In this document: positions 1 to 7,737 of the stretch, piece after piece
How positions within the stretch are numbered: position 1 is the first letter of the stretch
Layout: each line of letters begins with the position of its first letter
Assembly (NCBI GenBank): GCA_947461325.1
Contig: CANHLD010000016.1
Span: 1 to 17,863 of the forward strand
From: Comamonadaceae bacterium
GTDB taxonomy: Bacteria; Pseudomonadota; Gammaproteobacteria; Burkholderiales; Burkholderiaceae_C
Reading direction: 5' to 3'
Length of the DNA stretch: 17,863 nucleotides
Translations under genes and position numbers: made by a program
Notes under the pieces: model-generated
What the model was told of the DNA's origin: nothing
Database searches by the model: none
What the model saw: only the letters and a program-made list of their open reading frames with translations

Positions 1-1
1 G

Positions 2-784
2 GGTGCTGAAATTTACGGACATGCAGGACTTGAAGCCGATTTGGAAATACTGCAACTGGCCATGCAAAGCTTGCGTTCCGCAGGGTTGACGCATTTTCAT
101 GTGGACTTGAGCCATGCACGTATTTTGCCTGCACTGCTCAAAGGCCATGCCGTGAATCCCGAACTGTCTGCAAGCATCAAAGAAGCTTTGTCGCACAAAA
201 ATGTCAGCGGCATGCGGGAACTCAGTCGCCATCTGCCGCAAGCGCTTGGCAAAGCCTTGCAGGCTTTGGTGCAAATGTATGGTGACATCAGCATACTGAA
301 ACAAGCCCGTGCTGAGTTTGCCGCTTGGCCGCAAGTGCTCAATGCCCTCGACGAACTCGAATGGTTGGCTTCACATGCTGAGCATCCCGTCAGTATCGAC
401 TTGGCGGACTTGAGAGGCTATGCGTATTACAGCGGACCGCGATTTTCAGTGTTTGTTCCTGAATCCAGCGATGCTTTGGTTCGTGGTGGACGCTATGACG
501 AAGTAGGCGCTGTTTTTGGACGCAAGCGGCCAGCCGCAGGCTTCAGTCTGGATATCAAAGCACTGGTTGGCTTGTTGCCACACCCCAAGCCTCAGGCCGC
601 TATTCGCGCCCCTTGGCGTGAGGATGCGCTACTGAGCAAAACCATTGCCCAACTGCGTAGCGAGGGTCACACGGTGGTGTGTTTGCTGCCAGGACACGAC
701 AGCGAAGTCGATGAGTTTTTCTGCGACCGAGAATTGTTTGATGACCATGGCGCATGGACGCTGCGAACCCTGCATAACAACTGA
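2..784 (+). CDS. hisZ: ATP phosphoribosyltransferase regulatory subunit HisZ (5' end missing)
   Basis: HisZ is a catalytically inactive paralogue of histidyl-tRNA synthetase. It binds short-form HisG and forms the ATP phosphoribosyltransferase complex that starts histidine synthesis in the cytoplasm. The frame is open from base 2 (GAEIYGHAGLEADLE...), so the gene begins before the window; the TTG at 41 is internal. About 260 codons are present, where complete HisZ is usually about 380 residues, so roughly the first third is missing. The C-terminal part keeps the HisRS-like core, seen as GYAYYSGPRFSVF and LVRGGRYDEVGAVFG followed by AAGFSLDIKAL. purA follows after 18 bp on the same strand, the order usual in Burkholderiales. 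Identity is firm; the start cannot be given. Confidence 0.93.
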   Translation, partial: GAEIYGHAGLEADLEILQLAMQSLRSAGLTHFHVDLSHARILPALLKGHAVNPELSASIKEALSHKNVSGMRELSRHLPQALGKALQALVQMYGDISILKQARAEFAAWPQVLNALDELEWLASHAEHPVSIDLADLRGYAYYSGPRFSVFVPESSDALVRGGRYDEVGAVFGRKRPAAGFSLDIKALVGLLPHPKPQAAIRAPWREDALLSKTIAQLRSEGHTVVCLLPGHDSEVDEFFCDRELFDDHGAWTLRTLHNN

Positions 785-802
785 AACAAAGACAACATAT
801 TT

Positions 803-2176
803 ATGAGTACCAAGCAGTCAAGACATGTGGTGGTGGTAGGTACCCAATGGGGTGATGAGGGCAAGGGCAAGTTGGTAGATTGGCTCACTGAACGTGCCCA
901 AGGCGTGGTGCGTTTTCAAGGCGGCCACAATGCCGGACACACCTTGGTGATCAATGGTGTCAAAACTGCACTTCATCTGATTCCCAGTGGCATCATGCGC
1001 CCGGGCATCCGTTGCTATATCGGCAATGGCGTGGTGTTGTCTGCAGGGAAATTGTTTGAAGAAATTGAAGGCTTGGAAAAGGCTGGTGTTGAAGTGCGTT
1101 CTCGTCTTCGTATCAGCGAGGCCTGTCCTTTGATATTGCCCTTCCATGCGGCTTTGGATGTGGCTCGTGAAGCCGCGAGAGAGCAAGGCGGCGCAGAAAA
1201 AATCGGCACCACCGGACGTGGCATTGGCCCGGCGTATGAAGACAAAATTGCACGCCGTGCTTTGCGTGTTCAAGACCTGAAATACCCGGATCGCTTCGCT
1301 GCCAAATTGAGCGAATTACTTGCTTTGCACAATCACGTATTGACTACGTTTTTGGGTTCGCGTAATTTCACATTCGGTGACGCTCTCAAACCTTATGTCG
1401 TCAATGGTGAAGTGCAGTTTCAACCGGTTTTTGATGAAGCTATGCGTCATGCCGAGTTGCTCAAACCCATGATGGCTGACGTTTCCCGTGAACTCAATGA
1501 AGCACATATCAGCGGTTCCAATTTGTTATTTGAAGGTGCGCAAGGCACCTTGCTGGATGTGGACCACGGCACCTATCCTTTTGTCACCTCCAGCAACTGC
1601 GTGGCCGGTAATGCCGCGGCTGGTTCAGGTGTCGGACCCGGCATGTTGCATTACATCTTAGGCATCACCAAGGCGTATTGCACCCGGGTCGGGGGCGGCC
1701 CGTTTCCTACCGAGTTGGATTGGGATGTGGAAGGCACACCTGGGTGGCATATGAGCACCGTGGGTGCTGAAAAAGGCACCACGACAGGTCGCTATCGCCG
1801 CTGCGGTTGGTTTGATGCTGCATTGCTTAAACGCAGTGCGCAGGTCAATGGTTTGACTGGTTTGTGCATCACTAAACTCGATGTACTTGACGGTTTGAGT
1901 GAACTTAAACTCTGCACCGGATACCAATTGCATGGGCAACATACAGATATCTTGCCAAACGGCGCTGAAGACATTGCCGATTGCCAACCCGTGTACGAGA
2001 CGATGCCCGGTTGGACTGACAGCACCGTTGGCATCACCGATTACCAAAAACTGCCGCCTCAGGCACAGGCCTATTTAAAGCGCATTGAACAAGTCACCGG
2101 TGTGCCCATACACATGATTTCTACCAGTCCGGACCGGGACCACACCATTCTCATCCGTGATCCATTTCAACCTTGA
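803..2176 (+). CDS. purA: Adenylosuccinate synthetase PurA
   Basis: This cytoplasmic enzyme makes adenylosuccinate from IMP, aspartate and GTP, the first committed step from IMP to AMP. The 457-residue product has the family landmarks: the N-terminal P-loop GDEGKGK (17-23) with catalytic Asp18, GGHNAGHT (40-47) with catalytic His46, the IMP loop TTGRGIGPAYEDK, and near the C-terminal third GTTTGRYRRCGWFD. It is somewhat longer than the E. coli enzyme (432 residues), with no sign of breakage. The ATG at 803 gives an N-terminus (MSTKQSRHVVVVGTQWGDEG) that fits the family; only a weak AAAG ribosome site precedes it. It follows hisZ by 18 bp and precedes a phosphoribosyltransferase gene by 15 bp, suggesting one transcript. 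guaB and guaA, the competing GMP branch, lie about 5.6 kb downstream. Confidence 0.97.
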   Translation: MSTKQSRHVVVVGTQWGDEGKGKLVDWLTERAQGVVRFQGGHNAGHTLVINGVKTALHLIPSGIMRPGIRCYIGNGVVLSAGKLFEEIEGLEKAGVEVRSRLRISEACPLILPFHAALDVAREAAREQGGAEKIGTTGRGIGPAYEDKIARRALRVQDLKYPDRFAAKLSELLALHNHVLTTFLGSRNFTFGDALKPYVVNGEVQFQPVFDEAMRHAELLKPMMADVSRELNEAHISGSNLLFEGAQGTLLDVDHGTYPFVTSSNCVAGNAAAGSGVGPGMLHYILGITKAYCTRVGGGPFPTELDWDVEGTPGWHMSTVGAEKGTTTGRYRRCGWFDAALLKRSAQVNGLTGLCITKLDVLDGLSELKLCTGYQLHGQHTDILPNGAEDIADCQPVYETMPGWTDSTVGITDYQKLPPQAQAYLKRIEQVTGVPIHMISTSPDRDHTILIRDPFQP

Positions 2177-2191
2177 ACTGAGAGCATTGCC

Positions 2192-2716
2192 ATGTTGACT
2201 GAAGACGGTAAACATTTGTACGTGTCCTATGATGAATACAACAATCTGATAGAAAAATTGGCCATCAAAATCCATCAATCTGGTTGGCAGTTCGACACCA
2301 TTTTGTGTTTAGCGCGAGGCGGTATGCGACCCGGCGATGTGTTGTCTCGCATTTTTGACAAACCCTTGGCCATCATGTCTACCAGTTCATACCGCTCTGA
2401 AAGCGGCACTGTGCAAGGCCATCTGGATATCGCCCGCTACATCACAACTCCCAAGGGCGAGATTGCCGGCCGTGTGTTGTTGGTAGATGATTTGGCCGAC
2501 TCCGGCCACACACTCAATGCCGTGATTGACATGTTAAAAAATAATTACGCGCCTATCACCGAGTTGCGCAGCGCTGTCATCTGGACCAAAGGCGTGTCAT
2601 CTTTCACGCCTGATTTCTCGGTGGAATATTTACCCACCAACCCGTGGATACACCAGCCCTTTGAGGCCTATGACACGATGCGCCCAGTTCATCTACTGGA
2701 GAAATGGCGAGTTTGA
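2192..2716 (+). CDS. Phosphoribosyltransferase of unknown substrate, type I PRTase fold
   Basis: A 174-residue protein with the type I phosphoribosyltransferase signature: CLARGGMRPGDV (39-50), which matches the PPi-binding loop region, and the PRPP-binding motif VLLVDDLADSGHTL (95-108) with the paired acidic residues D99 and D100. Relatives are annotated as xanthine, hypoxanthine or guanine phosphoribosyltransferases, or only as predicted phosphoribosyltransferases, so the base is not decided by sequence here. The position between purA and a PLP lyase, 15 bp after purA and 3 bp before the next ATG, suggests co-transcription and fits purine salvage feeding the same IMP/GMP pool. A purine-rich GAGAG lies upstream of the ATG. 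Family assignment is firm; substrate is inference. Confidence 0.88.
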   Translation: MLTEDGKHLYVSYDEYNNLIEKLAIKIHQSGWQFDTILCLARGGMRPGDVLSRIFDKPLAIMSTSSYRSESGTVQGHLDIARYITTPKGEIAGRVLLVDDLADSGHTLNAVIDMLKNNYAPITELRSAVIWTKGVSSFTPDFSVEYLPTNPWIHQPFEAYDTMRPVHLLEKWRV

Positions 2717-2719
2717 GGC

Positions 2720-3949
2720 ATGAAGCCTGATACCGCGCTCATTCACCACAACTACCAGGCACCGGGGGATTTTGTGTCACCGCAAATCGCGGTGCACAAA
2801 GCATCTTCAGTTTTTTTTACCGATGTCAAAGCCATGCGCGAGCGCAATTGGCTGGACAAAACCGGTTACACCTACGGCTTGCATGGCACGCCCACTACGT
2901 TCACTCTAGAAGAGCGTTTGTGCCAGTTGGAAGGTGCCAAACATTGCGTGTTGCTGCCCAGCGGTTTGGCTGCATTGGCACAAGTGAATTTGGCATTGCT
3001 TAAATGTGGAGATGAGATTTTGATTCCGGACAATGCATATGGTCCGTTGAAAGCATTGGCGGAAGTGGAACTCGCGCAGTGGGGAATCAGCCATCAATAT
3101 TACGACCCCATGGACCCGCAAAATCTGGCAGAAACCATAGGGCCGCAAACCCGGTTGGTGTGGTTGGAAGCCCCGGGCTCAGTCACCTTAGAGTTTCCTG
3201 ATTTACCAGCGTTGCTTGCGGTCTGTCGCGACAAGCAAGTGATAAGCGCATTGGACAACACTTGGGGAGCAGGCGTGGCTTTTCAGCCATTTGATTTCTT
3301 GCCGTCTTCCAGTGGTTCGGGTGGTGTGGATGTGAGTGTGCACGCGTTGACCAAATACCCCAGCGGCGGCGGTGATGTGTTGATGGGCAGCATCACCACC
3401 TGTGATGACGCCATTGCCAAGCGCTTGAAGCTAAGTCATATGCGACTGGGTTTTGGTGTGGGTGCCAATGACGCGGAGTTGGTGTTGCGCTCGCTCCCCA
3501 GCATCCGCATGCGTTATCTGGCGCAAGACGAGAGTTGTCGCCGGGTCGCGAAATGGTGTTTGCAGCAAGCTGCATTTGCGCAGGTGTTGCATCCAGCTGT
3601 CACGCACTCGCCCGGGCATGTGCACTGGCGCGACCTGTGTGCCGCAGGCGAACTTGCAAACACTGATGTTCATTCGGGTGGAGCTGCGGCCAGCTTGCTG
3701 AGTTTGCGGTTTGACCCCACCATCAGCGACGCGCAAGTCGACCGTTTTTGCAATGCTCTCCAACTCTTCAAACTGGGCTTTAGTTGGGCCGGCCCCATCA
3801 GCTTGGTTGTGCCCTACGACTTGAGCAAAATGCGTCAACACGCACCCACAGAGTTGATGCAAGGCGGTTTTGTTCGGCTCGCTATTGGTCTTGAATCTTC
3901 AGACGATTTGATCGAGGATTTGGCGCAAGCCTTGGCAACCATCGGTTAG
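2720..3949 (+). CDS. metC: Cystathionine beta-lyase-type PLP enzyme (MetC-like)
   Basis: A fold-type I PLP enzyme of the Cys/Met metabolism family, 409 residues. The expected pattern is visible: YGLHGTPTTFTLEERL (52-67), SGLAAL (81-86) in the phosphate-binding region, LDNTWGAG with Asp179 for the PLP ring nitrogen, and HALTKYPSGGGDVLMG with Lys212 as the Schiff-base lysine. Cystathionine beta-lyase cleaves cystathionine to homocysteine, pyruvate and ammonia in methionine synthesis. Related folds (gamma-synthase, gamma-lyase, O-acylhomoserine sulfhydrylase) are hard to separate by eye; the DNTWGAG and TKYPSGGGD motifs favour the MetC subgroup. It starts 3 bp after the phosphoribosyltransferase stop, so it is probably the last gene of that operon. 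Its TAG stop overlaps the convergent mnmH stop in the sequence TTAG. Confidence 0.87.
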   Translation: MKPDTALIHHNYQAPGDFVSPQIAVHKASSVFFTDVKAMRERNWLDKTGYTYGLHGTPTTFTLEERLCQLEGAKHCVLLPSGLAALAQVNLALLKCGDEILIPDNAYGPLKALAEVELAQWGISHQYYDPMDPQNLAETIGPQTRLVWLEAPGSVTLEFPDLPALLAVCRDKQVISALDNTWGAGVAFQPFDFLPSSSGSGGVDVSVHALTKYPSGGGDVLMGSITTCDDAIAKRLKLSHMRLGFGVGANDAELVLRSLPSIRMRYLAQDESCRRVAKWCLQQAAFAQVLHPAVTHSPGHVHWRDLCAAGELANTDVHSGGAAASLLSLRFDPTISDAQVDRFCNALQLFKLGFSWAGPISLVVPYDLSKMRQHAPTELMQGGFVRLAIGLESSDDLIEDLAQALATIG

Positions 3950-5025
3950 GCAAATTGCTTCACCAAGGTCTGTGCCAATGACTGCATGGATGGCGCATGC
4001 CGGTTTTGCAAAGGCGCGGAAAAGGCTTGTGGGAATTTCACAAAATTGCGCGCCACAGATTTTGCGTATGTCGGATCGTAATGTCCTACCAACAAATCTC
4101 TGACCACCAGTTCAAGTTGCCCGCTATCCAATTGGGCTTGCCATGCATTCACTACAGCTTTGCCTTTGAGTTCAGTCAACAAGCTAAGTCGCTTGCTGAA
4201 CAAGGCCAAGTCCTTGACAAAAAAATCATAGTCTTCCAGCAGCAACTGCACGCGTTCATCGTCGCTCAGTTGAAGATCAATACAAGGGCTTTGTCGCATC
4301 GCATCCATCAGTGACACTGGAACAGCAACATTACCTACTTTTTTGCTTTCTGCTTCGACAAACACTGTTTGTTGCGGATCAAATTGGCGCAATGCGTCCC
4401 ACACCAAGGTGTCAAAATGTTTTTGACTGGGCTGAGGGTGGCTCGGAATGCGTCCCAATACGGAACTGCGGTGTTTCGCCAAATCTTCCAGATCCAGTAC
4501 TTGCGCTCCTGCTTTAGCAAGAGCGTGTAGCAAACGGGTTTTGCCCGAACCTGTTGGGCCGGTGATGACTTGAAATTTCAGATGGCTCACCAGTTTGGCA
4601 ATATCTTGAACCATGGCCGCGCGAAACGCCTTGTAGCCACCTTCTATCAGCCAAACTCGAAAACCGATCTGACCCAATACAAGCGCCAGCGAGCCGCTGC
4701 GTTTGCCGCCTCGCCAGCAATAGAGGAGCGGCTGCCAGGTTTTGGGCAAAGGCATGACTTGGTTGTCAATATGTCGCGCAATATTGCCCGCTACCAGTGC
4801 CGCTCCTACCTTGTTTGCTTCAAACGGACTGACTTGTTTGTACAAAGTGCCAACGCGAATTCTTTCTTCGTTGGTTAGTGAAGGCCAGTTGACTGCTGCG
4901 GGTAAATGGTCGAGTTCAAATTCATCTTCGGTACGCGCATCGATGATGGTGCTAAAGCCCCCTGCATCTGCGGGCAAGGACATTCGCGCAATAGCGTCTT
5001 CAGGGCTGATGGGGTGCGCAGCCAT
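3946..5025 (-). CDS. mnmH: tRNA 2-selenouridine synthase MnmH (SelU)
   Basis: MnmH replaces sulfur by selenium at the wobble 2-thiouridine of certain tRNAs, using selenophosphate, through a geranylated intermediate. The 359-residue product has an N-terminal rhodanese domain (about 1-140) with the active-site cysteine Cys103 in LYCWRGGKRSGS, then EGGYKAFR, then a P-loop domain with Walker A GPTGSGKT (156-163). This two-domain arrangement is diagnostic. Activity needs a selenophosphate synthetase (SelD), which is not in this window. The ATG overlaps the tesA stop as TGATG, so translation is likely coupled to tesA. The stop codon overlaps the metC stop by three bases, tail to tail, leaving no room for a terminator between them. 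Confidence 0.95.
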   Translation of the reverse strand: MAAHPISPEDAIARMSLPADAGGFSTIIDARTEDEFELDHLPAAVNWPSLTNEERIRVGTLYKQVSPFEANKVGAALVAGNIARHIDNQVMPLPKTWQPLLYCWRGGKRSGSLALVLGQIGFRVWLIEGGYKAFRAAMVQDIAKLVSHLKFQVITGPTGSGKTRLLHALAKAGAQVLDLEDLAKHRSSVLGRIPSHPQPSQKHFDTLVWDALRQFDPQQTVFVEAESKKVGNVAVPVSLMDAMRQSPCIDLQLSDDERVQLLLEDYDFFVKDLALFSKRLSLLTELKGKAVVNAWQAQLDSGQLELVVRDLLVGHYDPTYAKSVARNFVKFPQAFSAPLQNRHAPSMQSLAQTLVKQFA

Positions 5026-5672
5026 CAGAGCATTTTTTTCAAAACTGGCCAGACATTGGCAAGTATGAGGGGATGGGCTTGGGCTTTAGGGTGAATACGG
5101 TCCGCCTGAAACATGGCCGTCGGGTCTGGCGCATCAGCAACACCTTTGAGCAGAAAGGGCACCAGTTGCGTTCCTTGTTTTTGACTGATGGTTTGAAACA
5201 TGCGGCTGAAGTCTTGAGCGTACTGCGCGCCGTAGTTGGGCGGCACTTGCATACCGACCAACAACACTGCAGCTTTGATTTTTTGGCATGCCGCAATCAT
5301 TTGCGTCAAATTGTCTTGCGTCACCTTCAAAGAAAAACCCCGCAGCGCATCATTTCCGCCGAGTTCAATGATCACCACTTTGGGCGCGTGCTGGTTCAAT
5401 AGCGCTGGCAATCGAGCCAATCCACCCGAGGTGGTGTCGCCGCTGATACTGGCATTGACGACTTCCCATTGAGGTTTATCAATGGCGAGTTGAGCCGCCA
5501 ACAAAGCCACCCACCCGGCGCCCCGCGCAATGCCGTATTCCGCACTCAAAGAATCGCCAACCACCAGGATTTTGGGCTTTGTGTTGGCATGTAAATAAGC
5601 GGGTGAAAGACCCAGTGCCAACAAGCTTAAAGTTTGCAAGTTAAAGTCCCTGCGTCGCAACTCTGATCTCAC
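5025..5672 (-). CDS. tesA: Exported GDSL-type esterase/lysophospholipase, TesA family
   Basis: TesA-family SGNH hydrolases act on acyl thioesters, aryl esters and lysophospholipids, normally in the periplasm. All four blocks are present: GDSLS with nucleophile Ser41, a conserved Gly in ISGDTTSGG, GGND with oxyanion Asn107, and DRIHPKAQAH with Asp191 and His194. The N-terminus is a signal peptide: RRR, a hydrophobic stretch LQTLSLLALGLSPAYLHA, and likely cleavage after LHA near residue 29. The RRRDF run resembles a Tat motif, although TesA proteins are usually Sec-exported. The start is GTG at 5672-5670, supported by GAGGA six bases upstream. Its stop overlaps the mnmH start (TGATG). The start lies 3 bp from the divergent ABC ATPase start, as in the tesA-ybbA arrangement of enterobacteria. 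Confidence 0.92.
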   Translation of the reverse strand: MRSELRRRDFNLQTLSLLALGLSPAYLHANTKPKILVVGDSLSAEYGIARGAGWVALLAAQLAIDKPQWEVVNASISGDTTSGGLARLPALLNQHAPKVVIIELGGNDALRGFSLKVTQDNLTQMIAACQKIKAAVLLVGMQVPPNYGAQYAQDFSRMFQTISQKQGTQLVPFLLKGVADAPDPTAMFQADRIHPKAQAHPLILANVWPVLKKML

Positions 5673-5675
5673 GGA

Positions 5676-6353
5676 ATGTCCTCACCACTGATTGCTGTTT
5701 CTCATTTGTTCAAATCGGTGACTGATGTCACCGGCACATTGGACATTCTCCGCGATATCGATTTCACCTTGAATCCGCAGCAAACGCTGGCGATTGTGGG
5801 CGCATCCGGATCTGGCAAAAGCACCTTGTTGGCCATCATGGCAGGTTTAGACACACCTACCCAAGGCACGGTGCATTTGGCCGGACAAGATATTTTTTTG
5901 TTGAATGAAGACGAGCGGGCTGCATTGCGCGCCTCGACCATTGGGTTTGTGTTTCAAAGCTTTCAACTGTTGGCTGCTTTGACTGCGCTTGAAAACGTCA
6001 TGTTGCCTTTGGAGTTGGCAGGACATCCAGACCCCAGACCTGTGGCTAAAGACATATTGGCGCGTGTTGGACTGGCTGAGCGCTTAAACCATTACCCCAA
6101 GGTGATGAGTGGCGGTGAGCAGCAACGCGTGGCATTGGCTCGTGCGTTCGTGGTCAATCCAAAGTTGTTACTGGCTGATGAACCCACAGGCAGCCTGGAC
6201 CATGCCACGGGAGAAACCATCATGCACCTGATGCTTGAACTCAACCGCGAACTCGGCACCACCTTGGTGTTGGTCACGCACGACGTGGCGCTCAGTCGGC
6301 GTTGCGATCAACGCTTAGTCATGGAAGCAGGGCGTGCCAGCTGGTTAGAGTGA
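5676..6353 (+). CDS. ybbA: ABC transporter ATP-binding protein, YbbA/LolD-like
   Basis: A 225-residue ABC ATPase with all motifs: Walker A GASGSGKST (42-50), Q-loop Gln94 in FVFQSFQLL, signature MSGGEQQRVALARAF (144-158), Walker B LLLADEP with Glu169, D-loop SLD and switch His202. The MacB/LolD/YbbA class normally works with FtsX-like permeases in extraction of lipoproteins or other molecules from the inner membrane. Divergent pairing with tesA points to YbbA, but no permease gene follows: smpB begins on the opposite strand after 2 bp. The ATPase must therefore use a permease encoded elsewhere, or act without one. The ATG at 5676 gives a family-like N-terminus; the ribosome site (ACGGA) is poor. 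Family is certain, transported substrate unknown. Confidence 0.92.
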   Translation: MSSPLIAVSHLFKSVTDVTGTLDILRDIDFTLNPQQTLAIVGASGSGKSTLLAIMAGLDTPTQGTVHLAGQDIFLLNEDERAALRASTIGFVFQSFQLLAALTALENVMLPLELAGHPDPRPVAKDILARVGLAERLNHYPKVMSGGEQQRVALARAFVVNPKLLLADEPTGSLDHATGETIMHLMLELNRELGTTLVLVTHDVALSRRCDQRLVMEAGRASWLE

Positions 6354-6355
6354 GT

Positions 6356-6829
6356 TCACCGGGTGCGCTGTTTCATGGCGCGCTCAACCTCGCGTTTGCC
6401 TTCGCGGTCCTTGATGGTGTCGCGTTTGTCGTGCTCTGCTTTGCCCTTGGCTAATGCGATTTCGCATTTGATGCGGCCGTTTTTCCAATGCAGGTTCAAT
6501 GGCACCAGCGTGTAGCCTTTTTGCTCGACCTTTCCGATCAAACGCCGGATTTCCTCTTTGTGAAGCAACAGTTTGCGCGACCGTATGGCGTCGGGGTTAA
6601 CGTGGGTGGAGGCAGTTTTCAGCGGATTGATTTGACAACCGATGACGAACATCTCGCCATTGCGAATCACCACATAGCCGTCGGTCAATTGCACTTTACC
6701 TTCGCGCGCGGCCTTGACCTCCCACCCTTCGAGCACCATGCCTGCTTCCAGGCGTTCCTCGAAAAAGTAGTTAAAGGCGGCTTTTTTGTTGTCCGCGATA
6801 CGTGTTTGGGGTGCAGTTTTGCTGGCCAT
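6356..6829 (-). CDS. smpB: SsrA-binding protein SmpB
   Basis: SmpB binds tmRNA and brings it to stalled ribosomes in trans-translation. The 157-residue product has the family pattern: IADNKKAAFNYFFEERLEAG (about 10-29), LEGWEVKAAREG, DGYVVIRNGEMFVIG, INPLKTASTHVNPD and RSRKLLLHKEEI, then GYTLVPLNLHWKNGRIK and the basic C-terminal tail KAEHDKRDTIKDREGKRE that enters the decoding centre. I use the ATG at 6829-6827 (MASKTAPQTRIADNKK). The frame is open 15 codons further upstream, but that extension (MRVIVKNPVVFFFSI) is not family-like and overlaps the promoter region shared with ratA. It faces ratA across about 70 bp, a common arrangement in proteobacteria, and converges on ybbA with 2 bp between stops. 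Confidence 0.96.
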   Translation of the reverse strand: MASKTAPQTRIADNKKAAFNYFFEERLEAGMVLEGWEVKAAREGKVQLTDGYVVIRNGEMFVIGCQINPLKTASTHVNPDAIRSRKLLLHKEEIRRLIGKVEQKGYTLVPLNLHWKNGRIKCEIALAKGKAEHDKRDTIKDREGKREVERAMKQRTR

Positions 6830-6859
6830 AATTGAGAAAAAGAATACAACGGGGTTCTT

Positions 6860-6865
6860 TACAAT
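6860..6865 (+). promoter_or_regulatory. Candidate -10 element for ratA-rnfH
   Basis: TACAAT lies 35 bp before the ratA ATG in the 71-bp gap between divergent smpB and ratA. It would place the transcript start near 6872 and give a short leader. I see no convincing -35 hexamer at 16-18 bp (TTGAGA at 6832 is 22 bp away). The smpB promoter should be in the same gap on the other strand but is not clear by eye. Confidence 0.3.
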
Positions 6866-6900
6866 CACCCGCAACGCCAGTGTGGCATGAACTGCATTCT

Positions 6901-7335
6901 ATGAAAACCATTGAGAAGTCTGTGTTGATCTGGTTCAGTGCCCGTGAAATGTTCGATTTGATTGTGGATGTGCCGTCTTATCCGCAGTTTCTTCCCTGGT
7001 GCGACAAGGCCGAGATTCTCAGCACCATCGATAGCGGCATGACGGCTCGCATAAGCATGGCTTTCGGCGGATTGCATAAAAGTTTCACCACTTCCAACAC
7101 ACATATCGATGGACGCCAGGTCAAACTCGATTTGATTGACGGCCCGTTCAAACACCTGACCGGTGTCTGGGACTTTATACCGCTGGGCGAAGAGCAGGCC
7201 TGCCGGGTTGAATTAAAACTCTCTTACAGTTTCGATTCCGTGTTCGGCGCCATCGTCGGGCCGGTGTTTGACAAGATAGCGTCCACCTTGGTGGATGCCT
7301 TCGTCAAGCGTGCTGAGGCGGTCTACCAGCGATGA
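6901..7335 (+). CDS. ratA: RatA-like START/COQ10-domain protein
   Basis: A 144-residue member of the polyketide cyclase/START family related to E. coli RatA (YfjG) and eukaryotic COQ10. RatA was reported in E. coli to block 70S ribosome association; COQ10 relatives bind ubiquinone. The role here could be either. The typical N-terminus is MKTIEKSVLIWFSAREMF, followed by LIVDVPSYPQFLPWCDKAEI (20-39), which is the most conserved part, then SFTTSNTHI and GPFKHLTGVWDF. The frame is open from 6832, but the ATG at 6901 matches the family start exactly. Its TGA overlaps the rnfH ATG (ATGA), so the pair is translationally coupled. Divergence from smpB matches the smpB-ratA-ratB locus of enterobacteria. 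Confidence 0.9.
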   Translation: MKTIEKSVLIWFSAREMFDLIVDVPSYPQFLPWCDKAEILSTIDSGMTARISMAFGGLHKSFTTSNTHIDGRQVKLDLIDGPFKHLTGVWDFIPLGEEQACRVELKLSYSFDSVFGAIVGPVFDKIASTLVDAFVKRAEAVYQR

Positions 7336-7664
7336 GAATTGAGATTGCGGTGTCAGTGGCCCCCCGACAACTTGACGTCTTTGAGTGGGTCATCAACGAA
7401 GCGCCTACGGTTGATCAAGCTTTGTTTTTTTTAAGCACGCAATCCAACTTGTATGCGTCACAGTCGGACCAGGACTGGCAAATCGCGGTCTGGGCCAAAC
7501 CGGTTGAGCACACGTATGTTCTCAAAGACGGCGACAGACTCGAAGTGCTCAGGCCGTTACGTGTTGACCCCAAAGTGGCCAGACGCGAGCGTTTTCAAAA
7601 GCAGGGTGCCAAAACCGCCGGTCTTTTTGCCAAACGCAGGGCAGGCGCGAAACCCGGTTATTAA
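7332..7664 (+). CDS. rnfH: RnfH (RatB) family ubiquitin-fold protein
   Basis: A 110-residue small protein of the RnfH family, with a beta-grasp (ubiquitin/ThiS-like) fold. Recognisable parts are RIEIAVSVAPRQ, VDQALFF, IAVWAKPVEHTYVLKDGDRLEVLRPLRVDPK and then REFQ-like basic sequence (ARRERFQKQGAKTAG). The GDRLEVLRPLRVDPK segment is the family hallmark. The gene is RatB in E. coli terms; its biochemical role is unresolved despite the name taken from the rnf electron-transport cluster, and no rnf genes are seen here. It starts at ATG 7332, overlapping the ratA stop by 4 bp. The lysine/arginine-rich tail is longer than in E. coli RnfH. Confidence 0.9.
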   Translation: MRIEIAVSVAPRQLDVFEWVINEAPTVDQALFFLSTQSNLYASQSDQDWQIAVWAKPVEHTYVLKDGDRLEVLRPLRVDPKVARRERFQKQGAKTAGLFAKRRAGAKPGY

Positions 7665-7737
7665 ATTAATTTGTATTCTTTTCTATTTAATTTGGTCGCC
7701 CTTGCAAGTGTTTTAAAAGCCGCGATGGCGAGATCGG

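Noticed and set aside
6830..6874. Upstream extension of smpB by 15 codons
   Set aside because: The extension is hydrophobic and unlike SmpB N-termini; the ATG at 6829 gives the expected MASK start and leaves room for promoters.
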